Of a stretch of 64,000 nucleotides of DNA, positions 43,061 through 54,290 are shown piece by piece. The stretch lies in NCBI GenBank assembly GCA_014925825.1, contig JACGCK010000119.1, positions 1-64,000 of the forward strand. Reading direction: 5' to 3'. Origin of the DNA: Pholiota molesta. Taxonomy: Eukaryota; Basidiomycota; Agaricomycetes; Agaricales; Strophariaceae. Both the position numbers and the translations under genes were made by a program. Numbering within the stretch: the stretch's first letter is position 1; the number at the start of each line of letters is the position of its first letter. The notes under the pieces are model-generated. The model searched no databases and was not told the origin of the DNA. It saw only the letters and a program-made list of their open reading frames with translations.

Positions 43061-43369
43061 ACCCCCCCGCCAGCCCTCCTCCGCCCAACGCGAGCTTCCT
43101 CCGCTTTTTAGAGGATGTTCTCCCCTCGTTGGCCAATTCCACCCTCCGCATTTGCCAGCGCCCAATAATTCCAACGACGATGCCCGTGGTGCCGTCACGA
43201 CCGCACGTCATTGTGGCCTGATGGATCGACTTTGCTCGGCACCACTGGACCCCCATCCTCTACATCTATTCGTTCAAGCCTGATGTTGGCTACGTCGTCC
43301 ATGTAATGTTAACCCTATGATGGTTCACTTGTGTCTGTCAATCTCATGCATGAACCAGACTAGATTGAC

Positions 43370-46300
43370 GAAACATAAATGTTGCATCCAGCTTCCTAAC
43401 TAACATGCACAGCCACTCCACCAAGCTGAGTTTAAAGACATTCCACTTTTGGCAGGTGGTCTTTGCTGGTCACTGGGGGCGGTGATGGTGATCACTGGAG
43501 GCTGTGCACTTGCTCACCATGCTCAACAGTGCCCCGCACTCGTCGTCGCTGTTGTCAGGGTCATCCCAAAGTGGAAATACCAAAAATAACATTTTTCCAC
43601 TATTGGTGGGATTGCAGCTGGGCAGCTGGTCCGCTCTGTTTGGGGCCCTTTGGGACAATTTTATATCGATAGATGCGGATTTTGATTCTGAATACAACCG
43701 TAAAATTTTCATATTAATAGCTGCAATGGTTGAGGCGCTAGACGCGAATTACTGATGGCGTAAAATTAGCGCCCACAAAGAATATTGTTTTCCTCCGCAA
43801 CCGCGGGCTCGTTTTGCATGATTTTGGGTGGTATCTAGAGGTATTAAACGTGCGCTTCGAACGCGTCCATGATCGTAATTTTACGTCCCTTCCTTGCTCC
43901 GTAAAACGCTCCGGATATATTTATGCTCGCACCGCTTTCCCGCCAGCTACGCTTTGAATATCCGCGCGCATATTATATTGTAAAATAGGTTAATATCACA
44001 CCTTTCCAACGGTACCCTACTCGTTTGTATTGGAACATTCTACGCGGCGTTATTCACGAAATGGTTGTTTATTTATAGCAGGGGAACCACAAATCGCCTC
44101 AGCGAGCGCTTAGGTGCGTTGCCATCTGCTAAATTTATTGGATTTAATGACACATCGACTTGGGGGATCAGATGCCGGGAAGGTACTGAACCAGATGCTG
44201 GGCTGGCATGGATATTGGCTGGCTGGCAGGCATGATTCTATATTTAGTATTCGGGCCGAGCACGTGTCTGTTGGCTGCATGCCCGGTATATGCACCTGGG
44301 TTGGCTCACTCAATATTGGGCGCTTAGGCACCATAATATACAGAAAGATTCAGGATTTTACACTGATTTCGAATCTAAAATTTTCATATTAATAGCTGCA
44401 CTCGTTAGGGCGCTAGAAGCGAATTACTGATGGCGCTTAAAATGCGCCCACAAAAGATGGCTTGTTTCTCCTAAACCGCTGTTCCGTTTTGCATAATCTA
44501 AATTGGAGTGTATAGATATTAAAAAGATCTTTCGAACGCGCCACCGACCATAATTTTTCGTCCTTTACCCGGCCCATAAAACGGCCCGCGCTATTTTGCA
44601 CTCCTACATTAATAGCACGGGCTATGGGTTGAATATCCGCACGATACTTCACCATAAAATAGCTGAATAACAGATCTTTTGAACGCGGTCCTATACGCCC
44701 TCGGTGAGCGAATTCCCATTGCTCCAGCAAGGAGTTGACCTCGCATCAAATGACGCGGGGACCGCATACCGCGCCGGCGCGTACTTAGGCGCGTTGGAAT
44801 CGCCTGATTTTACTGGATTTAATGACGCCTTTATTATGGCATTTGGAGGCCAGCGAGGTAGTGAACCAGACATGGGGCAGGTATGGATATTGCCTTGCTG
44901 GCCGGAATGATACTATTTTTAGGCTTGCCGTGCTCGGCATCACCCAATCCGGGCATAGAATTGTGGCACCCTCCCCCTCCGCCCCATATTGAAAATTCGA
45001 TTCCTCCCTCAATTCTTATCCTATCCTTTTGTTCTTTTTTGTATTATTTTATATAAATACGGTACTATACGCCTATGCTACTAACACATTATTGCAGTGC
45101 ATACAGCATGTGTTATCTTAATATCGCTCTTTTTTCAGTATTACATTTGGGCTTTTCACTGCATTTGGGATGCTTATTAGCATATATAAAGCGGTGAGTA
45201 GGTAGAGGTACATATCTAACACATTTTCTGGTAGCTTAGCATCAATATAAATGCTGCTCTATTGGTATACACACATAAAAGATAAATTTGGGTACTGTCT
45301 CCTTGATGTACTCATATCTCAATGAATACTGCAGCTACAACCATGTTTAGACACTCATTAACATATTTATTATGCTTTCTCCAACTCTATTAATCGACGA
45401 TTGTTCTCTTATTGCATTCTATTTACTATATCAGCAGAATGATTAAATCTAGTAGAAAACATGAAATATACATCTGGCACATTCAATTATGCTTGGAATA
45501 TTGTGATATTCGGAGTGAGTATATTACCATATCTACTACCCAACATATCCAAAAGTTAGACAAGGAGAGTAAGAACTCCACGCTACAGAGCCAAATATGT
45601 CGCGACCTACCCACATATTTTTGATGTATGACTTGATTCATAGATATCCCTATGATCTAAACACCTCAAGTGGTCTAGAATATGCTCTGATGAATAACTT
45701 TTTTTATAAATGCCTATATTAAGTGAGATTGGTGTCAAGTAGCTATGATAAGCATATTACAATATATTTGGAGTAGTAACAGTATATAGATATGTATGAA
45801 TCTACTGACATTTTCAAGAAATCAAAGAATTTTGCGATGTTTTGGTATCTAGCGGTCGCAATTCTTTTACTGGGCTTTCGAATTTTGGCAAGGTAATTCT
45901 ATCTATACTATAGAGTACTCCTTGAAAATCGTGTGATTGTAGACGCATAACTACATTCACAGGGCGATGTTGTTCTGTATTTATTGTATTTAATCATTTT
46001 GGTGTGATCACTGGAGTAATTGGTGTGTGTCAGAATATTGTATGGGTAAATATTTGATAGGCCCTGCTACCGTTTTAACGCACTCATGTTTCTGTCTGTA
46101 GTGACAATATTGGCTGAGATATGGGTACATAAACGAGAAAGTACCCCAATCCAATGTTCATGTGTGTAACCCTATAGAGCAGCATTTATATTGATGCTAA
46201 GCTACCAGAAAATGTGTTAGATATGTACCTCTACCTACTCACCCTTTATATATGCTAATAAGCATCCCAAATGCAGTGAAAAGCCCAAATGTAATACTGA

Positions 46301-48064
46301 AAAAAGAGCGATATTAAGATAACACATGCTGTATGCACTGCAATAATGTGTTAGTAGCATAGGCGTATAGTACCGTATTTATATAAAATAATACAAAAAA
46401 GAACAAAAGGATAGGATAAGAATTCAGGGAGGAATCGAATTTTCAATATGGGGCGGAGGGGGAGGGTGCCACAATTCTATGCCCGGATTGGGTGATGCCG
46501 AGCACGGCAAGCCTAAAAATAGTATCATTCCGGCCAGCAAGGCAATATCCATACCTGCCCCATGTCTGGTTCACTACCTCGCTGGCCTCCAAATGCCATA
46601 ATAAAGGCGTCATTAAATCCAGTAAAATCAGGCGATTCCAACGCGCCTAAGTACGCGCCGGCGCGGTATGCGGTCCCCGCGTCATTTGATGCGAGGTCAA
46701 CTCCTTGCTGGAGCAATGGGAATTCGCTCACCGAGGCGTATAGGACCGCGTTCAAAAGATCTGTTATTCAGCTATTTTATGGTGAAGTATCGTGCGGATA
46801 TTCAACCCATAGCCCGTGCTATTAATGTAGGAGTGCAAAATAGCGCGGGCCGTTTTATGGGCCGGGTAAAGGACGAAAAATTATGGTCGGTGGCGCGTTC
46901 GAAAGATCTTTTTAATATCTATACACTCCAATTTAGATTATGCAAAACGGAACAGCGGTTTAGGAGAAACAAGCCATCTTTTGTGGGCGCATTTTAAGCG
47001 CCATCAGTAATTCGCTTCTAGCGCCCTAACGAGTGCAGCTATTAATATGAAAATTTTAGATTCGAAATCAGTGTAAAATCCTGAATCTTTCTGTATATTA
47101 TGGTGCCTAAGCGCCCAATATTGAGTGAGCCAACCCAGGTGCATATACCGGGCATGCAGCCAACAGACACGTGCTCGGCCCGAATACTAAATATAGAATC
47201 ATGCCTGCCAGCCAGCCAATATCCATGCCAGCCCAGCATCTGGTTCAGTACCTTCCCGGCATCTGATCCCCCAAGTCGATGTGTCATTAAATCCAATAAA
47301 TTTAGCAGATGGCAACGCACCTAAGCGCTCGCTGAGGCGATTTGTGGTTCCCCTGCTATAAATAAACAACCATTTCGTGAATAACGCCGCGTAGAATGTT
47401 CCAATACAAACGAGTAGGGTACCGTTGGAAAGGTGTGATATTAACCTATTTTACAATATAATATGCGCGCGGATATTCAAAGCGTAGCTGGCGGGAAAGC
47501 GGTGCGAGCATAAATATATCCGGAGCGTTTTACGGAGCAAGGAAGGGACGTAAAATTACGATCATGGACGCGTTCGAAGCGCACGTTTAATACCTCTAGA
47601 TACCACCCAAAATCATGCAAAACGAGCCCGCGGTTGCGGAGGAAAACAATATTCTTTGTGGGCGCTAATTTTACGCCATCAGTAATTCGCGTCTAGCGCC
47701 TCAACCATTGCAGCTATTAATATGAAAATTTTACGGTTGTATTCAGAATCAAAATCCGCATCTATCGATATAAAATTGTCCCAAAGGGCCCCAAACAGAG
47801 CGGACCAGCTGCCCAGCTGCAATCCCACCAATAGTGGAAAAATGTTATTTTTGGTATTTCCACTTTGGGATGACCCTGACAACAGCGACGACGAGTGCGG
47901 GGCACTGTTGAGCATGGTGAGCAAGTGCACAGCCTCCAGTGATCACCATCACCGCCCCCAGTGACCAGCAAAGACCACCTGCCAAAAGTGGAATGTCTTT
48001 AAACTCAGCTTGGTGGAGTGGCTGTGCATGTTAGTTAGGAAGCTGGATGCAACATTTATGTTTC
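43370..48064. mobile_element. Large fold-back (palindromic) element
   Basis: Left arm 43370-45260 and right arm 46176-48064 are reverse complements of nearly perfect identity over ~1.89 kb. Mirror coordinates sum to 91434-91436, and I found only two one-base indels and a single substitution in the parts compared. The ~0.9-kb spacer continues as a weaker inverted repeat for roughly 100 bp before similarity is lost. Each arm holds two tandem, diverged ~676-bp units (for example catattaatagctgca at 43709 and 44385). Flanks carry an imperfect direct repeat, ctagattgac / ctagttgac, a possible target duplication. No open frame within looks protein-coding. Confidence 0.85.
45261..46175. other. Spacer of the fold-back element
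   Basis: AT-rich, no gene recognised. The outer ~100 bp on each side remain recognisably inverted copies with many mismatches (ctatctattggtatacacac-type string against ctatagggttacacacat). The middle (about 45400-46050) is unique. Confidence 0.6.
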
Positions 48065-49113
48065 CCTAGTTGACATGATTCCATGTAGAATATTAACAGA
48101 CAAGGCTGGATGGTTTACTACATGCCCAGCGCCTACATTCGACATCGAAACCGTCGAATGATCATCGCACATTGTTGGCTTCCTCTCATGCTATCTGCAT
48201 GTGCATCCGTCTAAGTTAATGAAGCTATTTCTTTCGCTGCTATCGAAGGATTCTCGGAGGATATGCCTATAATCCTGGCCGGCTGTTTGGACAAACTAGT
48301 GCGACTTGTAAGTTCATATCTTTTTCTCTTACTGGGTTATACTCATTCTGTCCAAAACTTTAGGTACAGCAATCCATCCACCTCGAGCGCCCTACTTTAC
48401 CCAGTTGCCGTGGCCTACATCTTTGCATTAGCACCCAGTGTCCGTTGCTGGCCCGCTGCTCAAACCCTCCTCCAAACATCGCAGCAGCAGCGGCCGCTCT
48501 GATACTTGCATCGTCCGCTTTGTAAATTTCTACCGAGGGCGATTTCGACAATGAGGTCCAGAGAACGAGGAAGGAGAAGAGCTGTCGCTCTCGCCACCTG
48601 CGGCATCAGCCCATCCAATGCCTCAGCGCCTACATTCGACATCGAAGCCGTCGACAACCTCCTCCCATGTCGTCAAGTCGCCCGGCCCCATTTCCTCAGA
48701 CATCCCAGTTCAGCATGCCGTCACCTTCAGAGAGAAACGGTGCTACTTCTACTTCATCTGCTTGGAACGGAGCTGGTTTCACCTGGTCGAACTCCACAAA
48801 ACCTACCTCTTCGGCAACTTCTGCAACGTCGGCGCCTTCTTCACGCACGCCAAACAGTACTCAGGCTCCTAAACCTGCGATGAATATACCTCCTCAAAGC
48901 AAACCTCATAATGAGTCTTTCAGCCCAGGCTCGTATCCTGCTGGATCCTCGCCTCATTCTTCTCCCCGAGTTCACGAATGCCCAGCAGGAGAAATTCCGA
49001 TGCTCGTCACTTGGTGTCCAGCCATCAAGAGATAGTTCTTGTAAGTGTATATCATTGTATTTATTTCTAAACTATCTTATCTTTTTATTCAAACTCTTAG
49101 AATATTCATGATG
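48065..49113 (+). pseudogene. Ser/Thr/Pro-rich decayed coding segment
   Basis: The longest sensible stretch (48667-49035) reads MSSSRPAPFPQTSQFSMPSP, then ERNGATSTSSAWNGAGFTW and KPAMNIPPQSKPHNESFSPG. A ~33-bp string (cagcgcctacattcgacatc followed by gaaaccgtcga) occurs at about 48128 and again near 48622. No domain recognised. It may belong to the same broken locus as 42100-43060, split by the fold-back element, but I have no alignment to show that. Confidence 0.35.
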
Positions 49114-49500
49114 ACTTCCGAGGGCGCAAAGGCCGTGAAGAAGAGAAACATCAATTAGTATAATGTAAGGTTTTCTTGTCTCATCCATTGTACACCAGTG
49201 TATTTTTTCTAATCTATTCATCTATTTTAGACTTCCGAGGGCGCAAAGGCTGTGAAGAAGAGAAACATCAATTAGTATAATGTAAGGTTTTCTTGTCTCA
49301 TCCATTGTACACCAGTGTATTTTTTCTAATCTATTCATCTATTTTAGACTTCCAAGGGCGCAAAGGCTGTGAAGAAGAGAAACATCAATTAGTATAATGT
49401 AAGGTTTTCTTGTCTCATCCATTGTACACCAGTGTATTTTTTCTAATCTATTCATCTATTTTAGACTTCCGAGGGCGCAAAGGCCGCGAAGAAGACGAAC
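49114..49500 (+). repeat. 117-bp tandem repeat containing exon- and intron-like parts
   Basis: Units start at 49114, 49231, 49348 and 49465 (three full units plus a partial one), spaced exactly 117 bp. Each unit reads TSEGAKAVKKRNIN and a stop in one frame, then gtaagg...ctattttag, a well-formed fungal intron bounded by the next unit. Substitutions between copies are few, so amplification was recent. Confidence 0.85.
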
Positions 49501-50181
49501 GGCCTTCAAAATGTCGACGAACGGCGGCCGCGTCGACGATCTCTCGCTCAGCATATGCTCATTCTCTGACTCACTGAGGACTCAAAATGTTGCCATACTC
49601 GCTTGCACTGCCAGCTGCACCTCGACGACGACGAGGACACGGATGCCGACATCTCGACACCGCCCTCAGGCCATTGGCAAGACATCGACATCTCGAACGT
49701 CAACCAAAGGCCGCCAACGTCTCAAAACGTCAACAAACACCCTTCAAGGTCAATGAACATCCACCGCTGCTGCAACTCCTGCTGCGGCTGCGGCAGCTCC
49801 TGTCGCCGTTGTAGATAGTTCTTGTAGGTATGTATTCTCAGATGTCTACTATTCGTCATATGAGATCTAATATTTATGCATCATCTAGTGTATATCATTG
49901 TATTTATTTCTAAACTATTGTATCTCTTTATTCAGACTCTAGAGTCAATAGTCATGAAAAACAAGGGTACAAAGAAGAATAGTACGCCACTTGATAAATG
50001 CCGTCTCCGCTACCCAGCCCCCAAGTTTCACACCCGGAACTGGGTGCTGGAAGCAAAGGTGGCGCCTGCATTTATCCAGCTCCTCCCAGTTCTTCCCAAA
50101 CCCAACGCCCACTGCTGGCATCCCAACGAGCTGCTCAAATGAATCGAGTCGCGCTTAGCAGAACTCGAGGAGGAGAAGGAG
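49501..50181 (+). pseudogene. Decayed coding segment between the two tandem arrays
   Basis: Short plausible stretches such as LHLDDDEDTDADISTPPSGH followed by WQDIDISNVNQRPPTSQN (49600-49730) and IESRLAELEEEKEVNVREHL (about 50140-50200), separated by stops and intron-like DNA. Acidic and coiled-coil-like fragments, no family assigned. Confidence 0.35.
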
Positions 50182-50640
50182 GTGAATGTTCGCGAACACT
50201 TACGAGGGTGCAAAGGCAGCGAAGAAGACTTTGATTAGCTAGTATGTTTTTAACATTTTCTCCCTATTCTAAACTTGCTTATTCGATCTTAGTGAATGTT
50301 CGCGAACACTTACGAGGGCGCAAAGGCAGCGAAGAAGACTTTGATTAGCTAGTATGTTTTTAACATTTTCTCCCTATTCTAAACTTGCTTATTCGATCTT
50401 AGTGAATGTTCGCGAACACTTACGAGGGCGCAAAGGCAGCGAAGAAGACTTTGATTAGCTAGTATGTTTTTAACATTTTCTCCCTATTTTAAACTTGCTT
50501 ATTCTATCTTAGTGAATGTTCGCGAACATTTACGAGGGCGCAAAGGCAGCGAAGAAGACGTCTTAGAACATTCTCGAATACTTATGAGGGTGCAAAGGCC
50601 GCGAAGAAGATGTTAATCAGCCAGTACGTCTTCAGGTGTT
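50182..50640 (+). repeat. 110-bp tandem repeat related to the 117-bp array
   Basis: Units start at 50182, 50292, 50402 and 50512, exactly 110 bp apart, then decay (variant copies near 50566 and 50665). The coding-like part reads TYEGAKAAKKTLIS and a stop, homologous to TSEGAKAVKKRNIN of the 117-bp units, and is followed by gtatgtttttaac...gatcttag. The two arrays share the core gagggygcaaaggc followed by gygaagaaga, but their intron-like parts differ. Confidence 0.85.
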
Positions 50641-51032
50641 TTCTCTCTTTTCTAAACTTATAATTTCCAAGGGTGCAAATGCAAAGCCCATGAATGAGGA
50701 GAAATATGCAGCATACAAATACGACAGACGATAGCACCGTGCCTGGTTCGGGGCTATTTGTCATCCAGGATTTTACGGGCCGTTGACAGCTGCTGTCATT
50801 ACGGTTCGTCTGCATCGCTTGGACCTCTTTATTCATGACGTCCTTCATCGTTTCTGTTACAGACATTGCTATACTCCACAAGGCACTGCTTGCGACTGGC
50901 CTCGATACAGTTGAACATCAATTACTGGCACGCAAGCTTTATTCCGCCCTTCCGGTTCTTCGTACAGATGCGAGTTCGGAATCTAATGCCGTATCCGTCT
51001 ATGTTACTTGCAGCTGCAACTCCACATTTTCT

Positions 51033-54000
51033 ATGGCCCCTTCCAATTCCATCGTGCAAGACGCAGACGCCAGCAACTCAGAGACTGGACCTAGACGTTC
51101 TCCAAGTTCCACAAATTCTGATCGCGAATTGCGTGCTTGGCTTGGCTTGAATAACAACCAACCACTGGAGGATGGCCAACTTGGACGGGGTAGGCAGGGC
51201 AGGGGTGGTGGTGGTGGCGGAGGAGGTGGAGGTGGCAGAGGTGGTGGAGGTGGTGATGGAGGTGGTGGTGGCGGAGGAGGAGGAGGCGGTGGTGGAGGAG
51301 GAGGAGGCGGTGGCGGAGGAGGAGGAGGCGGTGGTGGAGGTGGAAATAATGATGAATGTCATCGCGGAGGAATTGCAGCACCTCCACCTATCCCCCAAGT
51401 CCTTCGTCCTCATCGTTGGGTGTTCGCGGATGATGATCTCGAGGTGTCCGTACGGCAACAGGAACAGGAGCGATATGATCAGCAACACGGAGTGCAGGCC
51501 AACCAGGATAATGTTGACTCTGCCTCTCGTTCTCGCCGTGCTCACCACCCTCCTCCAACCTATTCTGGAGCTTCGACTACTGCGATCGCAGAGGAACAAC
51601 CCCTACAAACAGCAGGCGAGCAGTTTATGCTTGCTGTTGCCTCTCAAGCTGAACATTGCTTATCTTACCGCCGCTCACACAAGCATAACGAACCCCAACG
51701 CTTGATAGAAGCAATTATAAACAAAGGCCATCCACCTCCAGTACTCAATACGCCTCTCCATCAAGATGATCTTATGAGATCCATGATCAATCAGGCATTC
51801 ATTTGTGCCCAAGTCGATAAATCTATCAGCGTAATTGATTTGGTATACTATACAAACTGTATGCAATTCAGCTGTATAGTCAATCGGTGAGTTGTTTGTA
51901 TAACCAATTTGTTATAAATGCTTACCATTGATTGTATAGCTATATCAGACAACCACGTTCGATGAACCAAACCAAATTATTTGAACACCTTGAGTCTAAT
52001 TCAAGTGTCAAGGCAAGCACTTTGCGACGCTATTTCTGTGACGGCACTGCCTGCTGTGCTCTTGCTGGTGCCGGTATGTCTTCTTCATGCATTTTAAAAT
52101 TAATATTGACTATTAATTTATATAGGCTCATTTTATCTTCTGATCCTAATGGCTACTGCGGGGGTTCGCCCTTATATCCGATTATGGACAGGAAATACCT
52201 GTCTTCGAATAGCTCATATGATTAGATTTCCAGTAAATGGGTGTAAGTCGATTTCTATTTCTATATCTTTCTTTCCTACTTTTCTGAATATCTTTAACAT
52301 CTAGCCAAGAACCCAAATAATGAGATCGTTATCCAAAAATTGATACCAGCAATTGCGTATCTTCGTGAGACGTATCCTCTCAAAATTTCTATATTCCTTC
52401 CAGTCTCTTTTTTAGATACCTGTTTCGCAGATAACGAGGTTGACTGTACACGGTTTGATGACTCTGATAAGTGCCTCAACCAGCTACAGTCATTAAAGTA
52501 GGGATCTTTTTATTGGCATTCCATTCCTATTACTTGCTAACGATAGATGCTCTCTTTTAGTGGTTTTGTAACACTTTGTGACTGGACTACTTGGATCTCT
52601 TGCTCACCAAGTAGCAATGGAATACGCTACTCTTTGGATCCTCTTACTGCTCAAGCTTTATCGACCTCATTTTATGGCTTGCCTGATACTCCAACACATT
52701 CGCGTATTCTTAATCACCCTTATCCCACCCCTTCTCCAACTAATAGATCTCATGGATCGGCAACACCTAGAAGTCCAACAACTCGAAGACGCTCTCTTTC
52801 GCCTTCTATTCATCATAACATTATCAGGATTCCTCCACCCAATTGGAATAAAACCGCCAATTTATCGAATCTGACCACTATCAGCACCAAGTTCAACCCA
52901 ACGCTGGCAGGCAATACTGAGATGAAAGTTCGGAAGTCAAGCGCTGAGCATCGCTTCACATATACGCAGACACAACGGAAGCATGCTGAAAGTGCTTACG
53001 TGGCAATCGATTTGCCTGATTTTACAACCAGGGTGTGTACTTCTTATTCTCCTAGAATTTGGTTTCTCATCAGATGTTATAGCTCCAAGCGCAACTTTCG
53101 AAAGGAAAAAGAAAGAATAACCAGGAATATATACGCTTATCCAGTAATATTCTAAACAGGTAGATGCTCTTCTAAAAGAATAAACTTGAAACTCATATTC
53201 TTCATAGACAAATTCTCCGTATCGATAATCGTGATAATGAACTTATTGCCATGGTCATTCCAACAATGCCAGAGGAAATGCGAGCAACTCTTTTGTCACA
53301 GCTCCGCCTTGTATACCCAGGTCTAGCGGAAGTAGATTCAGTATTGGATGGTGCGAGATTTGCATTTCCCTCTATTCACTTCAGTTATTATAATCGATAC
53401 TCGAATCGCGTAAGCCCTGTCCTTGATTGATTCTATATTTTTTCTAATTTAACTTATCGTTTAGGGCGATAAAACGCCAAGTAATGCAGATCCGACTACT
53501 CTGATGAAGGATGGACGGAAGAAGACTAATACGTGTCAAAACATACCCCGAAGAAGCAAAGAGCTACAGGAAAACTCAACTCAGTATCTTATGCTGCAAA
53601 CAACTTTCCAGCCTGTCTTTGAATGGCTGAGCGAACAGGTATGCAGCAATTTGTTTCCAGAGTTTGTGTCGTCATCTGATCATGTTTTAGCTGAAAGCTT
53701 TACTTCCTGATACATTCGAGTCTCTGGCAGCCTTTACGGATATTCTTCCATGCAGCGATCTGTCACCCGTATATCCCTTTGGAGGATTTGTCGTCAATAT
53801 CAACTGTACCACTCGGATTCATCGTGATTATGGAGATCACGACATCTGTCTTGTGATACCTCTTTCAGACTGTACAGGTGGTGAGCTTTGTCTATTCGAA
53901 CCAGGCATTGTCTTGGACCTTCATCATGGAGACGCTGTTATCTTTGCGTCAGCTGCCATCAGTCACTTTAACTTACATTATAAAGGATATCGGGCTTCTT

Positions 54001-54137
54001 TGGTGTTCCATTCTGATAAATCTGGTCTCGAGTGGCATAAAGACAGGAATGGCTGGGCCCATAATCTTTTTATGCAAACAGTCAAAACCCCTCATATTCG
54101 TATTTCCTTTAGCGACGATGAAAATGTTGGTATCTAG
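51033..54137 (+). CDS. TET/JBP-like 2-oxoglutarate/Fe(II) dioxygenase, 9 exons
   Basis: Exons 51033-51886, 51940-52073, 52126-52242, 52305-52497, 52561-53032, 53083-53159, 53208-53409, 53465-53638 and 53691-54137 join in phase to 889 aa with no stop. The N-terminus is low complexity, with a ~47-residue glycine tract. The last exon has the double-stranded beta-helix signature: TRIHRDYGDHDICLVIPLSD (iron ligands H785, D787), GGELCLFEPGIVLDLHHGD, then AISHFNLHYKGYRASLVFHS (ligand H833 and R842 for 2-oxoglutarate). This HxD...H...R spacing and context fit the fungal TET/JBP family, which oxidises 5-methyl-pyrimidines in DNA. The enzyme would act in the nucleus on methylated DNA. The frame is open up to 50835 and other starts are possible. 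Could also be another 2OG oxygenase subfamily. Confidence 0.75.
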
Positions 54138-54290
54138 ATACATAACATACCAGATTTGGATATAATATATTAGATAATACATTTGTAATCATGTGTCTCT
54201 TCTCCCACGGTTGAATATTGAACTTTCGAACAAGAAACTTCGTCTTGTTTCCAACATTCTCCACCCACATCTGCTCTGAGACTCTCTATA

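Noticed and set aside
43463..44910. Open frames of 60-100 codons in the fold-back arms, duplicated in mirror image at 46525-47971
   Set aside because: They overlap on both strands, show no motif, shift with the tandem 676-bp units, and are duplicated only because the DNA is palindromic.
51078..51599. Antisense frames rich in Ser/Thr or Leu/His opposite the TET/JBP-like exon
   Set aside because: They are the complement of the glycine tract and its flanks, so their composition follows from the sense coding repeat.
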